Translations under genes and position numbers: made by a program | Source: Candidatus Dormiibacterota bacterium | Lineage (GTDB): Bacteria > Chloroflexota > Dormibacteria > CF-121 | Direction: 5' to 3' | Length of the DNA stretch: 64,000 bases | Assembly: GCA_035544955.1 (NCBI GenBank) | Contig: DASZZN010000009.1 | Location: 1 to 64,000 of the forward strand | The notes under the pieces: model-generated | Seen by the model: only the letters and a program-made list of their open reading frames with translations | Told to the model about the DNA's origin: nothing | Database searches by the model: none | Shown: positions 35,465-43,066 of the stretch, piece by piece | Layout: every line of letters begins with the position of its first letter | Numbering within the stretch: the stretch's first letter is position 1

Positions 35465-35580
35465 GAGCGTCCGCTGGAGCTCGACCGCTGAATACCAAGC
35501 GCCCAACTCGACGGGCAGGTGGAGTTCATAACTCGTACGGTTGGGGACACTCCCAGAACAAGTTATGAGCCGGGCCGCAC
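35465..35580 (+). repeat. Dispersed repeat copy 2 with hairpin
   Basis: Direct-orientation partner of 30235-30350, about three quarters identical. The inverted repeat (35524-35536 with 35558-35570) is kept, with one G-T wobble, around the core GTTGGGGACACTCCCA that again resembles the tRNA-Arg 3' end. A one-base indel and a stop codon relative to copy 1 break the minus-strand peptide frame. Confidence 0.6.
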
Positions 35581-35608
35581 ACCGGCCTGGAATCAGGGCT
35601 AACCGGAC

Positions 35609-36421
35609 TCATCTCGCCGCAGGCTGTGGGGCTGGCGCCAGGAAGACCGGTCGCGCCCGTGGCACCCGGGTGCGCCTGGCAAAGATCAGCATGCCCAGGC
35701 CAATGAATACCAGCGGCCAGACGAGAGCGACCCCTAGGTAATCCCATGGCACCATGTGCGTGAAGCCGCCGGCAACATACGCCTGGGTGGCTCCAAACGA
35801 GGGGAAATAGGTGAGGACGTCCTTGTTGGCCAACGGGTTGCCCACCGGGTTCTGCATGAACGTATCGATGAGGCTGACCATGATGATTACGAAGAAGCCC
35901 TCGAGCTCGCCGCGGACGAGCACGCCGAGGAGAAAGCCGAGGGCTCCGTAGGCGATGCCGGTCGAGGCCAGGCCAAGAAAGACGACCAGGACCGACTCCG
36001 GTCGGAAGAAGAGCAGCAGCACAAGTGTTGCGTAGCCGGTGACCGCACATGTGGCCACCGCCACTGCGGTGAGTTTGGCGGCCAGGAGGATGCGCTGCGG
36101 GTAGCCGCAGAGCACCAGGCGGTGGTCGAAGCTGATGCCTCGTTTGGTGGTGCTGAAGATGAGAAAGCCGACGATGATCGTGATCGCGTTCAGTCCCGCG
36201 GTGAGTACCGTAATCTCTTGCGAGTCGACGCTCAGGAAACCTCCCGTCGGACGGAAGCGGAACGAGACGGGGTCGTGCGGCATGATCGCCACCATCAGCA
36301 CGTACCAGATCGGGACGAAGACGACGAGGAGGAAGAGCGCGGTTCGGTTGCGCAGATACTCCGCGGTGATGAAGCGAACCGCCGTGCGATAGCGGTGAGG
36401 ATGCGGTAAGGGATGCCTCAT
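35609..36421 (-). CDS. ABC transporter permease (ABC-2 type)
   Basis: 270-residue membrane protein with six hydrophobic segments (first ALFLLVVFVPIWYVLMVAIM, near 28-48), the layout of ABC-2 permeases used for drug, polysaccharide or lipid export. The ATG overlaps the stop of the ATPase gene (ATGA), so the two proteins are made together. Substrate unknown. Confidence 0.82.
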   Translation of the reverse strand: MRHPLPHPHRYRTAVRFITAEYLRNRTALFLLVVFVPIWYVLMVAIMPHDPVSFRFRPTGGFLSVDSQEITVLTAGLNAITIIVGFLIFSTTKRGISFDHRLVLCGYPQRILLAAKLTAVAVATCAVTGYATLVLLLFFRPESVLVVFLGLASTGIAYGALGFLLGVLVRGELEGFFVIIMVSLIDTFMQNPVGNPLANKDVLTYFPSFGATQAYVAGGFTHMVPWDYLGVALVWPLVFIGLGMLIFARRTRVPRARPVFLAPAPQPAAR

Positions 36422-37089
36422 GGCCTGTCCTCCTGAACCCGACCGGACCGGAGCCGCAGGATCCGGTCGAAACGCTCGCGCTCGAAGAGCAGATGGGACA
36501 CCACCACGATCGAACGGCCCTCTTTGGTGAGATCCCCGACCAGCTCCCAGAAGCAGAGGTAAGTCTCCCAGTCGAACCCCTGGTATGGCTCGTCGAGGAG
36601 CAGCACCGGGGGACGCTGCATCAGCGCCAGGGTGAGATTCAGCTTCTGGCTGGTGCCTCCGCTGAGTGCCCTGACCGCGGTGGCGCGATACTCGGAGAAG
36701 CCGAGCCGGGCGATCAGCTCGTCGGCGTAGCCGAGGTCCAGGGTGTCATAGGCCGCGGCGAAGTAGGCCAGGTGCTGATCGACGGTCAAGGCCTCGTTGA
36801 GCACGGGTCGCTGCGGGCAGTAGCCGAGTGGAGCGTGGCGGATCACCGCGCCGCCAGTGGGGCGAAGCTCGCCGGCGAGGATGCGCAGCAGCGTCGACTT
36901 GCCCGATCCGTTCTCGCCGACGATTCCAACCAGGGTGCCGGGCGCGATGGCGAAGCTGAGGCCGTCGAGGACGGTCCGCCGTCCGTAGGCGTGGCGAAGG
37001 CCCTGTGCCTCGAGCACGCTGGCTGCCAGCGATGTCCGGGCCGCCCGCGGCTGGTCCGGCGGAGTGGTCACCATTCCCTGCACCGGCAT
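36418..37089 (-). CDS. ABC transporter ATP-binding protein
   Basis: 223-residue ATPase with Walker A GENGSGKST near 69, a CPQ Q-loop (LGYCPQRPVL), signature LSGGTSQKLNL, Walker B VLLLDEPYQGFD and the switch His (VVVSHLL). LSGGTSQ and the DEPYQGFDW switch are typical of exporters of the drug-resistance group. Partner permease follows directly. Confidence 0.88.
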   Translation of the reverse strand: MPVQGMVTTPPDQPRAARTSLAASVLEAQGLRHAYGRRTVLDGLSFAIAPGTLVGIVGENGSGKSTLLRILAGELRPTGGAVIRHAPLGYCPQRPVLNEALTVDQHLAYFAAAYDTLDLGYADELIARLGFSEYRATAVRALSGGTSQKLNLTLALMQRPPVLLLDEPYQGFDWETYLCFWELVGDLTKEGRSIVVVSHLLFERERFDRILRLRSGRVQEDRP

Positions 37090-37204
37090 GGGTGCAGCCT
37101 ATGCCCGCCTCGTCCAGTGTGGAAAGGGCGCGGACATCCCTGTTGCTGCACATGCAGTCATCCGCTGCCTTCGCAGGGCAGCCCCGACGCAGGATGGTTG
37201 AACC

Positions 37205-37399
37205 GAGTCCATCGTTTTCGGGCACGGTGCCCCTTTGATCCCGGCGGCGGCCCGCGCCGAGGCGATCCGCGACATCACCGCCGCCCTCGAGGCGCGCCGC
37301 GACATCACCGCCGCCCTCGAGGCGCGCGAGCTCCCAACCATGGATTTCACGCGCTTTCCGCTCGACCGGATCGCTGCCGCCCACGATGCGGTCGAATGA
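37205..37399 (+). pseudogene. C-terminal remnant of a zinc-type alcohol dehydrogenase/quinone reductase
   Basis: The frame reads APLIPAAARAEAIRDITAAL and ends TRFPLDRIAAAHDAVE, the C-terminal helix pair of MDR-family NADPH:quinone reductases. A stop lies in frame just upstream and the rest of the enzyme is missing. The final GKVVL strand is also lost. The segment contains a 30-bp tandem duplication that repeats RDITAALEAR. Confidence 0.6.
37268..37327 (+). repeat. Perfect 2 x 30 bp tandem repeat
   Basis: 37268-37297 and 37298-37327 are identical; the unit begins CGCGACATCACC. It lies inside the dehydrogenase remnant and preserves its frame. Confidence 0.95.
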
Positions 37400-37436
37400 A
37401 GCGCGGTCGGCAAAGTCCTATCGACATCCCCTAGCG

Positions 37437-40235
37437 TTAACTCCCCTCGCCCTGGATTAGATCCTCGAGCAGGACCGTGGCGACCGGCCCGCACTCGGGC
37501 GACAGCTTCAGGGTCGTGATCGTCATTTCGCCTCGACCCTGCCTGAAGGTCCAGAGCAGCGCGGCGGGGGCATGCAACCAGGCGACGAACACGCCGGCCG
37601 GCACCTCGTCCGCGTGCCGAAGCGGTTGATAGCCGCGCAAGACGTGGTCAGGGATTACCTCCTGATAGGCGAAGTCCAGCGGGTTGCGCTCCGGCAGGTC
37701 CGGGAAGCGTCCCGGCAGGATCCAGTTGAATGTGCTGATCCAGTCCCCCTCCCAGGGGTTTGGCGGATCGCAGTCTGGATCGGACATGCGACGCGGCCAG
37801 ATCCGGACCTCACGCTCCAACGCGACCCCCCCTGGAACCGCGGCGCGGCTTCGCACCAGGAGGAGCACCCGTCCACCACCGTCGGCGAATTCCCGCGCCT
37901 CGGCTGTGAGCTCGGTCGTGATCAACAGCCGTGCTCCGTCGCGCGCGACCCGCTGATGGCCGAGCTCGCGCAAACGCTCGTCCAGTTTCCAGATGCCGAG
38001 CGGATCTTCGATCGCGATATGGCGCGAGGCTCCGGTGCGCTTCCGAGATGATGGCAGGACTGCCAGCGACCAGCTGCCCCGCGCCACCGCGCTGCCCTGC
38101 GCATCGACGCACGAGAGTCCAAGGTTCGCGCCGGTCTCCCCCGCCACCTCGGGCAGGCTGACGCGGAGCCGCACGCTGTGGTGCGTCCGGGCCGCGAGCG
38201 ACGCAATCGGCAGCACGCCGTCGACCCGATGCCCGCCGTCGAGGGTCAGCGTCCAGGTGACCTGCAAGCCGGACTGGTGCGTGGCGGGTGACGCAACCAC
38301 GATCTCGCATGTCACCTCGTCCCCTCCCCAGTAATCGCGACGGGGCAGGTCGGCGATCAGGACGGTTGGGCCATTCAGCTCCGCGAGGCGATCGTGAAAG
38401 ACCTTGCGTCCCCTCGCCAGGTCGAGCAGCCCGTTCGCTTCCCAGTACGCGTCCGTCAACTCCGTGATGACATGGCCGCGGATCTCCGGGTGACGGCGCA
38501 ATTCGCCGATCTCATACTGCAGCGCCTCGAACTGCCGCCACTGGGTGGCCGCCGCGAGCGCCGGCCAATCGCGCCAGATCCGCCCCAGCCCCAGGTCATG
38601 AAATCGCTGCTCGACGCCACCCGGCCGGCACAGTTGCCGCCCGGTCTCGAACCACCAGGGTGCCGTACCGTCGGCGTCGCGCATCCTCGAGATATCGGGC
38701 AGCCCCCAATTGCCGAACTCACTCATCATCAGCGGCTCGTCGCCTCGCGGGCGGGCGTCCCCGTATGGGCTCCACAGCCAAGCTGGCCGGCGGACCATGT
38801 CACCGACGAGGTTCCGCCAGCGCACCGCGCCATCCGGCATGGAAGAGTACGCGTGAAAGTCGGCGATGTCGGTCGCCAGGTGAAAGTTCGGCTTAGCGCT
38901 GGTATCGCAGGCGGAGTTGTCGACGACCAGGCGGGTGGGATCGAGCTGCTTCAGCCAGTCATACATCTCCAGCAGCCAGCGCCGGTCGCGCGCCTCCTCC
39001 TGCAGGCGCGTCCCCCAGTCTTCATTGATGATCGTCCAGATCACGATCGACGGGTGATGGGCCATCGCCTCCACCATCGCCTGCAGCGTCGCCTTCCCCC
39101 GGCTTGCCGCTGCCGTGCTGAAGCGGCTCCAGCTCGGCAACTCGCACCAGAGCAGCACGCCGGCCTCGTCGGCGGCATCGAGATAGGCAGGGTCGGGAAC
39201 CTTGATGTGGCAGCGCACGAGATTCAGCCCCATCTCTTTCACCCGCTGAAATTGCTCGCGGTAGTAGGCCTGAGCATTGCCGGGCACCGACATACCGTCT
39301 GGAAAGACATCCTGGTCGAGCGCGCCGGATAGATAAATCGGTTCGTCATTCAAGAGAAAGTCGCCGTCGCGCGCCTCGATGCTGCGCATGCCGAACCGCA
39401 TCGACAGCTCGTCACGAGCGCCGCGCTGGCTGAAGAGCTGAGCCCGCAGACGATAGACGTTGGGTGCGCCGATCCCCCACGGGCGTGGCGACGGCACGTC
39501 GAGGCTGGTCTCGCCGCCGTCGGCATCGGGAGGCACCGGGATCTCTTGCTCGGCGACCGCCTGTCCGCTCGGGTCGATGACGCGCAGCCGCAGACTGGCG
39601 GGCTCGTTGGCAGCGCGCACCGACCAGCTGACACGGACCCGGTGGTTTGGCAAATCGGGCCACACTTGCAGCCGCCGCAGCGCCGGTCGTGTCAGACATT
39701 CCATCTGGACCGATTGCCAGATGCCGCTCAGGCTCGTGTACCAGGTCTGCTTGCCGTGGGGGACCTCGGCCATCGGCAGCGCCGCCTGCCCCGAGACGAC
39801 GACCTGGTCAAGCGGCAGCGTCGGGTAGTCGCGCAGCGCATTCAGCGGGCTGCTGACCCGGACCACCAGCTGGTTCTCGACCCCATGGTGGAGGGCCCCC
39901 GTGATGTCGATTTCAAACGGCGTATAGCCGCCTTCGTGGTCCCCGACCAGGATCCCGTTAAGCCAGATTCGCGCCATTAGCATCACGGCTCCGAACGTGA
40001 TCAGAACCGTGCCACCCGTCCAGTCGGCGGGGATCTCGACGTTGCGCCGATACCAGCCGGTCACGATCCCGAAGCGACCGGGCAGCTGCGCCTCCCATGA
40101 GCCGGGCACGCTGATCGGCACGCCAGCCGGCAGCTGGTCGATGGTATGGGTCTCGCGCGGATCCGCAACGAACGCCCAGATCCCATCGAGATCCAGCACT
40201 TGCCGGCCCCAGGCGGCTGTCGGTCGCACCGTCAT
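37437..40235 (-). CDS. Glycoside hydrolase family 2 (beta-galactosidase/beta-glucuronidase-like)
   Basis: 932-residue GH2 enzyme without signal peptide. N-terminal sugar-binding jelly roll (VPGSWEAQLPGRFGIVTGWY, about 45-65), immunoglobulin-like domain, then TIM barrel with acid/base Glu in IINEDWG (near 403) and nucleophile Glu in MMSEFGNWG (near 504). A C-terminal beta-rich extension of about 300 residues follows. Substrate (galactoside, glucuronide, mannoside) cannot be told by eye. A TATATC box just before the ATG raises the possibility that translation starts at the GTG two codons in. Confidence 0.88.
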   Translation of the reverse strand: MTVRPTAAWGRQVLDLDGIWAFVADPRETHTIDQLPAGVPISVPGSWEAQLPGRFGIVTGWYRRNVEIPADWTGGTVLITFGAVMLMARIWLNGILVGDHEGGYTPFEIDITGALHHGVENQLVVRVSSPLNALRDYPTLPLDQVVVSGQAALPMAEVPHGKQTWYTSLSGIWQSVQMECLTRPALRRLQVWPDLPNHRVRVSWSVRAANEPASLRLRVIDPSGQAVAEQEIPVPPDADGGETSLDVPSPRPWGIGAPNVYRLRAQLFSQRGARDELSMRFGMRSIEARDGDFLLNDEPIYLSGALDQDVFPDGMSVPGNAQAYYREQFQRVKEMGLNLVRCHIKVPDPAYLDAADEAGVLLWCELPSWSRFSTAAASRGKATLQAMVEAMAHHPSIVIWTIINEDWGTRLQEEARDRRWLLEMYDWLKQLDPTRLVVDNSACDTSAKPNFHLATDIADFHAYSSMPDGAVRWRNLVGDMVRRPAWLWSPYGDARPRGDEPLMMSEFGNWGLPDISRMRDADGTAPWWFETGRQLCRPGGVEQRFHDLGLGRIWRDWPALAAATQWRQFEALQYEIGELRRHPEIRGHVITELTDAYWEANGLLDLARGRKVFHDRLAELNGPTVLIADLPRRDYWGGDEVTCEIVVASPATHQSGLQVTWTLTLDGGHRVDGVLPIASLAARTHHSVRLRVSLPEVAGETGANLGLSCVDAQGSAVARGSWSLAVLPSSRKRTGASRHIAIEDPLGIWKLDERLRELGHQRVARDGARLLITTELTAEAREFADGGGRVLLLVRSRAAVPGGVALEREVRIWPRRMSDPDCDPPNPWEGDWISTFNWILPGRFPDLPERNPLDFAYQEVIPDHVLRGYQPLRHADEVPAGVFVAWLHAPAALLWTFRQGRGEMTITTLKLSPECGPVATVLLEDLIQGEGS

Positions 40236-40255
40236 CCGATATATTCCAACACTCG

Positions 40256-40444
40256 GTGCACTACCGAAACCCGGTTTGGCCGGAGTACATGGCCGACCCG
40301 TTCATCCTCAGCTTCAGCTACCGAGGCAGCTACTACGCCTACGGGACGGGAAGCACCAATGTGATTATTCGTCCTGTCGCTGGGGTTGGCGCTCTAGCCG
40401 GGTTGGTCTTGGCCGCAAGCGCATTACTGCTCTTGTCTCGGTGA
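40256..40444 (+). pseudogene. N-terminal fragment of a GH43-type glycosidase
   Basis: Reads HYRNPVWPEYMADPFIL and RGSYYAYGTGS, the first blade of GH43 five-bladed propellers (typical form YRNPVWPGYFADPFVL...YYAYGTG), with the catalytic-base Asp of ADPF. After about 40 residues the sequence changes to an unrelated hydrophobic stretch and stops at 62 residues, against about 300 or more for the family. It diverges from the GH2 gene, which suggests a former sugar-degradation pair. Confidence 0.65.
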
Positions 40445-40613
40445 GCAATATTGAGCTCAGCGTCAGGAAGAGACCTGCGCTGCTAATAGTCAGATTCCGA
40501 CCGAGGCGTGACCGGCGGCCCGTGCGAGTGGTCCACACGTGAAAGTAAAGTGCCAAACACGCGGCGTTGGCGATGAGAGCTGCGAGGAGCAAGAAGTACA
40601 CGAATCGATCCAT
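40365..40613 (-). CDS. Small two-span membrane protein
   Basis: 82 residues with two helices (FVYFLLLAALIANAACLAL and GLFLTLSSILL) separated by a basic loop TRTGRRSRLGRN, the layout of small holin-like or phage-derived membrane proteins in actinobacteria. No family assigned. It overlaps the end of the GH43 fragment on the other strand. Confidence 0.4.
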   Translation of the reverse strand: MDRFVYFLLLAALIANAACLALYFHVWTTRTGRRSRLGRNLTISSAGLFLTLSSILLTETRAVMRLRPRPTRLERQPQRQDE

Positions 40614-40716
40614 GTTGGGATCATCTCACCGAGCCTGCGGTTCGGGCTAGTTGGTGCCTCAGGCTGGCCTGCTTAGACGCGGGTGACGGGAGCGCCAGCC
40701 GCTATTTTCGGATAAG

Positions 40717-40823
40717 CCTTCCGGGCCTGCGAGTGACTGATCGACGAGCTGAAGAGGATCGTGCCGATCTCGAAGAAAGAGACCTACACCGAAGGCGAGG
40801 CCTGGCTCGACGATCGCACCTAA
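40717..40823 (+). pseudogene. C-terminal fragment of molybdopterin synthase MoaE
   Basis: The frame AFRACE-stop-LIDELKRIVPISKKETYTEG and AWLDDRT matches the last 35 or so residues of MoaE, including the lysines of KKE near the active site. An in-frame TGA (40734-40736) splits it and nothing upstream is MoaE-like, so this is a dead fragment. Confidence 0.55.
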
Positions 40824-40847
40824 TGGACTGCGGGGTGGTAAATACCA

Positions 40848-41229
40848 GTGTTTCGTAGCGTCCTGAAGTTCGCCTTTCTGTTGTTAGTTGTGACGGTACT
40901 TCCGGAAGTCCTCCTTATTCACATCCTCCCGACCACGTGGACGGTATGCCATCGTCGGCGTCGGCACGCTCGTGGGCTTGGCTTTGAGCTGTTTTATTGC
41001 CAGCCGCCTGGGATGGTTGACGGTCGGCAGGGGATGATTGTCGGGCGGGCTATTCCGACCCTATCTGGTCCAGCGCGCTTGGAGCGGCGGGTCCCAACAA
41101 CACAAGAAATGGGCCAATTCGTGGGCCTGGACCTCACCGTTTTCAGCGATCCCCCGTGGGGCATCGCGCCACTTGCATTTCATCAGCTCAGTCCCGATCG
41201 TTTCACACGGACCCTTCTGGCGGCAAGCC
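40848..41229 (+). pseudogene. Decayed membrane-protein sequence
   Basis: One frame begins FRSVLKFAFLLLVVTVLPEV, then loses hydrophobic character; the neighbouring frame continues with YAIVGVGTLVGLALSCFIAS. This looks like a frameshifted membrane protein. No family recognised. Confidence 0.35.
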
Positions 41230-41388
41230 ATGCTTAGAATCCCGCGGGGCGCAGCATGGACAGCCGGCTACGCCTTCGGAATAGTGGTCGTTGGCGCTGG
41301 CCTCGCGTTCTTGACGCATATTCTGGTATTAGTCCCGGTGGCAGTGTTCTTCGGCGTCCTTTTCGTCTACCGAAGAAAGAAGGCCTAA
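41230..41388 (+). CDS. 52-residue membrane microprotein
   Basis: LRIPRGAAWTAGYAFGIVVV leads into a continuous hydrophobic hairpin and ends VYRRKKA. Small two-span or long one-span membrane peptide; may be the last piece of the decayed gene upstream. Function unknown. Confidence 0.35.
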   Translation: MLRIPRGAAWTAGYAFGIVVVGAGLAFLTHILVLVPVAVFFGVLFVYRRKKA

Positions 41389-41519
41389 GTGAGTCACCCA
41401 AGATAAGGGAAAACATCCGCGGTTGTGATTCACTCCTGATTCCTTCATGACCCATGCGAGCGCTGACGCGAGCTGCCCCTGCTCGTTGTGGTCCTCCAAG
41501 TGTTTGGTTAGCACCTCAG

Positions 41520-41852
41520 TCAAGGCGTGCGGGCCCAGTTCTGGAGCGTCAGCAGGCCGGAGCGGCCGCACGGATCTGAGATCAGCGTGAGGTGTAAGAG
41601 CCCGCTCGGAAGCGTCCACGTGTAGCGTCCAACGCCATCACAGCTGATGCCGTTGAAGAAGTCAATTTCGCTGTTATTGTCGACAAGGTTTCCGCTGCCT
41701 TGTTGTAGCTCCTTTCCGATATAGAGGTGGTACGCATTGGCTGCGAACGTGCTCATCCGGCCGTCACGTTCCGCCAGCCAACGCCGCACGCCGGCACGCC
41801 GGAGGCGCCGCAGTGGGACCTCTCCTTGATAATCCCCTGGTGTGCCGTTCAT
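41520..41852 (-). pseudogene. Truncated lipocalin-like secreted domain
   Basis: 110 residues. The C-terminal part (SEIDFFNGISCDGVGRYTW, LISDPCGRSGLLTLQNW) resembles small lipocalin-like domains of actinobacterial lipoproteins, but there is no signal peptide and the N-terminal segment is Arg-rich and atypical. Probably the 3' part of a former lipoprotein gene. Confidence 0.4.
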
Positions 41853-41867
41853 TTGGATACCAAACGC

Positions 41868-42515
41868 ATGAGTGAGGTCTTCGTACCGGTGCGGATCGAA
41901 GTGATGACGCTGGGCGAGGCGTGGATAGCGATCGCGGCGGCGATTCTGAACGACGGTGTCGTCGGGAGCTGGGAGGGACTGCCAATCGTCGAGGTCTTCC
42001 GCGCGACGCTCGACGTGTATTCACCGAGCGTGGACGACCCGATCATTGCCCAGCATGGCGATCCCGAACGCCTGGCCTGGATGCATGCGAACTTTACTGA
42101 GGACTCCCAAGTGGCAGAGGTCGGTGACGCCGACAGCTATGCGACGCGGCTGTACGACTACGCCCACGCGGGCCGCGACCAGATCCGCTGGGTGATCGAC
42201 CGACTAGCCGCCAATCCATGGACGCGCGACGCGACGGTCACGACGTTCCAGCCACTAACCGACACCAGCTACATCCCATGTGTCAGCCTGCTCGACTTCT
42301 GGCTCGTCGAGGGCAAGCTGCAGCTCGGCGTCTACGCTCTCGCGATCGACTTCGGAACGAAAGGCTACGCCAATCTCGTCGAGCTCGCGGCGCTACAAAC
42401 TCGCGTGGCTAGCGAACTCGGCGTTGGGGTCGGCACGCTGACGATGACGGTGAAGTCGGCCCACATTTATCAGACCGAGCTCGGCCAGATGCGACGCATC
42501 ATCGCGGGGACATAG
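41868..42515 (+). CDS. Thymidylate-synthase-superfamily protein
   Basis: 215 residues. The pattern PCVSLLDFWL (catalytic Cys near 138), DFGTKGYANLVELAALQTRV and SAHIYQTELGQM corresponds to the nucleophile, Asn/dUMP-binding and DAHIYxNH regions of ThyA, but the N-terminal third is unlike ThyA and the whole is shorter. Divergent members modify dUMP or dCMP; here the reaction is unknown. ATG 41868 is preceded by a weak GATACC box seven bases upstream. The gene stands alone among remnants. Confidence 0.7.
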   Translation: MSEVFVPVRIEVMTLGEAWIAIAAAILNDGVVGSWEGLPIVEVFRATLDVYSPSVDDPIIAQHGDPERLAWMHANFTEDSQVAEVGDADSYATRLYDYAHAGRDQIRWVIDRLAANPWTRDATVTTFQPLTDTSYIPCVSLLDFWLVEGKLQLGVYALAIDFGTKGYANLVELAALQTRVASELGVGVGTLTMTVKSAHIYQTELGQMRRIIAGT

Positions 42516-42537
42516 GGTTAACCACGCCGAGGAGAAC

Positions 42538-42711
42538 CTATCTAACTGACGGGCTGGCGACCAGGACCTTTTGCCCGCCACAGGACGGACACGCATGAAC
42601 GGTCACGACCGTTGCGGCGACCAGGCTGACGGCGTGCCTTGTCACGGGGCGAACCATTTCCTGGCATCCCTCGCACAGAACGAGGTCGCTGTCGCTCTTC
42701 TCGTCAGGCAC
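42538..42711 (-). CDS. Small zinc-ribbon protein
   Basis: 57-residue GTG-initiated frame with two CxxC pairs (LCEGCQEMV near 14 and HACPSCGGQK near 42), enough for one structural zinc site. Ends VLVASPSVR. Only a weak GAGG precedes it. Small adaptor or regulator; function unknown. Confidence 0.5.
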   Translation of the reverse strand: MPDEKSDSDLVLCEGCQEMVRPVTRHAVSLVAATVVTVHACPSCGGQKVLVASPSVR

Positions 42712-42738
42712 CGGTGAAAGCCTCAGTCAGAGGGTAGA

Positions 42739-42894
42739 TCACTCCGGGAAAGGCGTCAAGGCTGCCCCAGCTTTAGAAGCGAGGAGCGTCGTCGGTACCA
42801 AGAATGCCGCCATCATGGGCACGGCGATATCGGCCCAAACGCCGAGCACCATCAATAGGGCCGCGATCAGCAGCCCGACGCCGGTCGGCCAAGG
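42739..42894 (-). pseudogene. Probable DoxX-like membrane-protein fragment
   Basis: The frame gives TGVGLLIAALLMVLGVWADI and AFLVPTTLLASKAGAAL, reminiscent of the second half of DoxX-family proteins (AAFLVPTTLL). The upstream half reads as unrelated, Ser-rich sequence. Assignment is tentative. Confidence 0.35.
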
Positions 42895-43066
42895 CGACGA
42901 AGAGGACTCGACCGACCAGGAGGATCGCGCTTTGCCGTCGTGCTCATGGCTACTGATTCTCGCCGAGATTGATGGTACGCACGGTACACGACGCGACCAG
43001 ACGGCGCGGTGGTGGTTCATAATTTGGGTGGACGGCGGTTCAGGGGTTAGAGGAAGGGGCAATACG

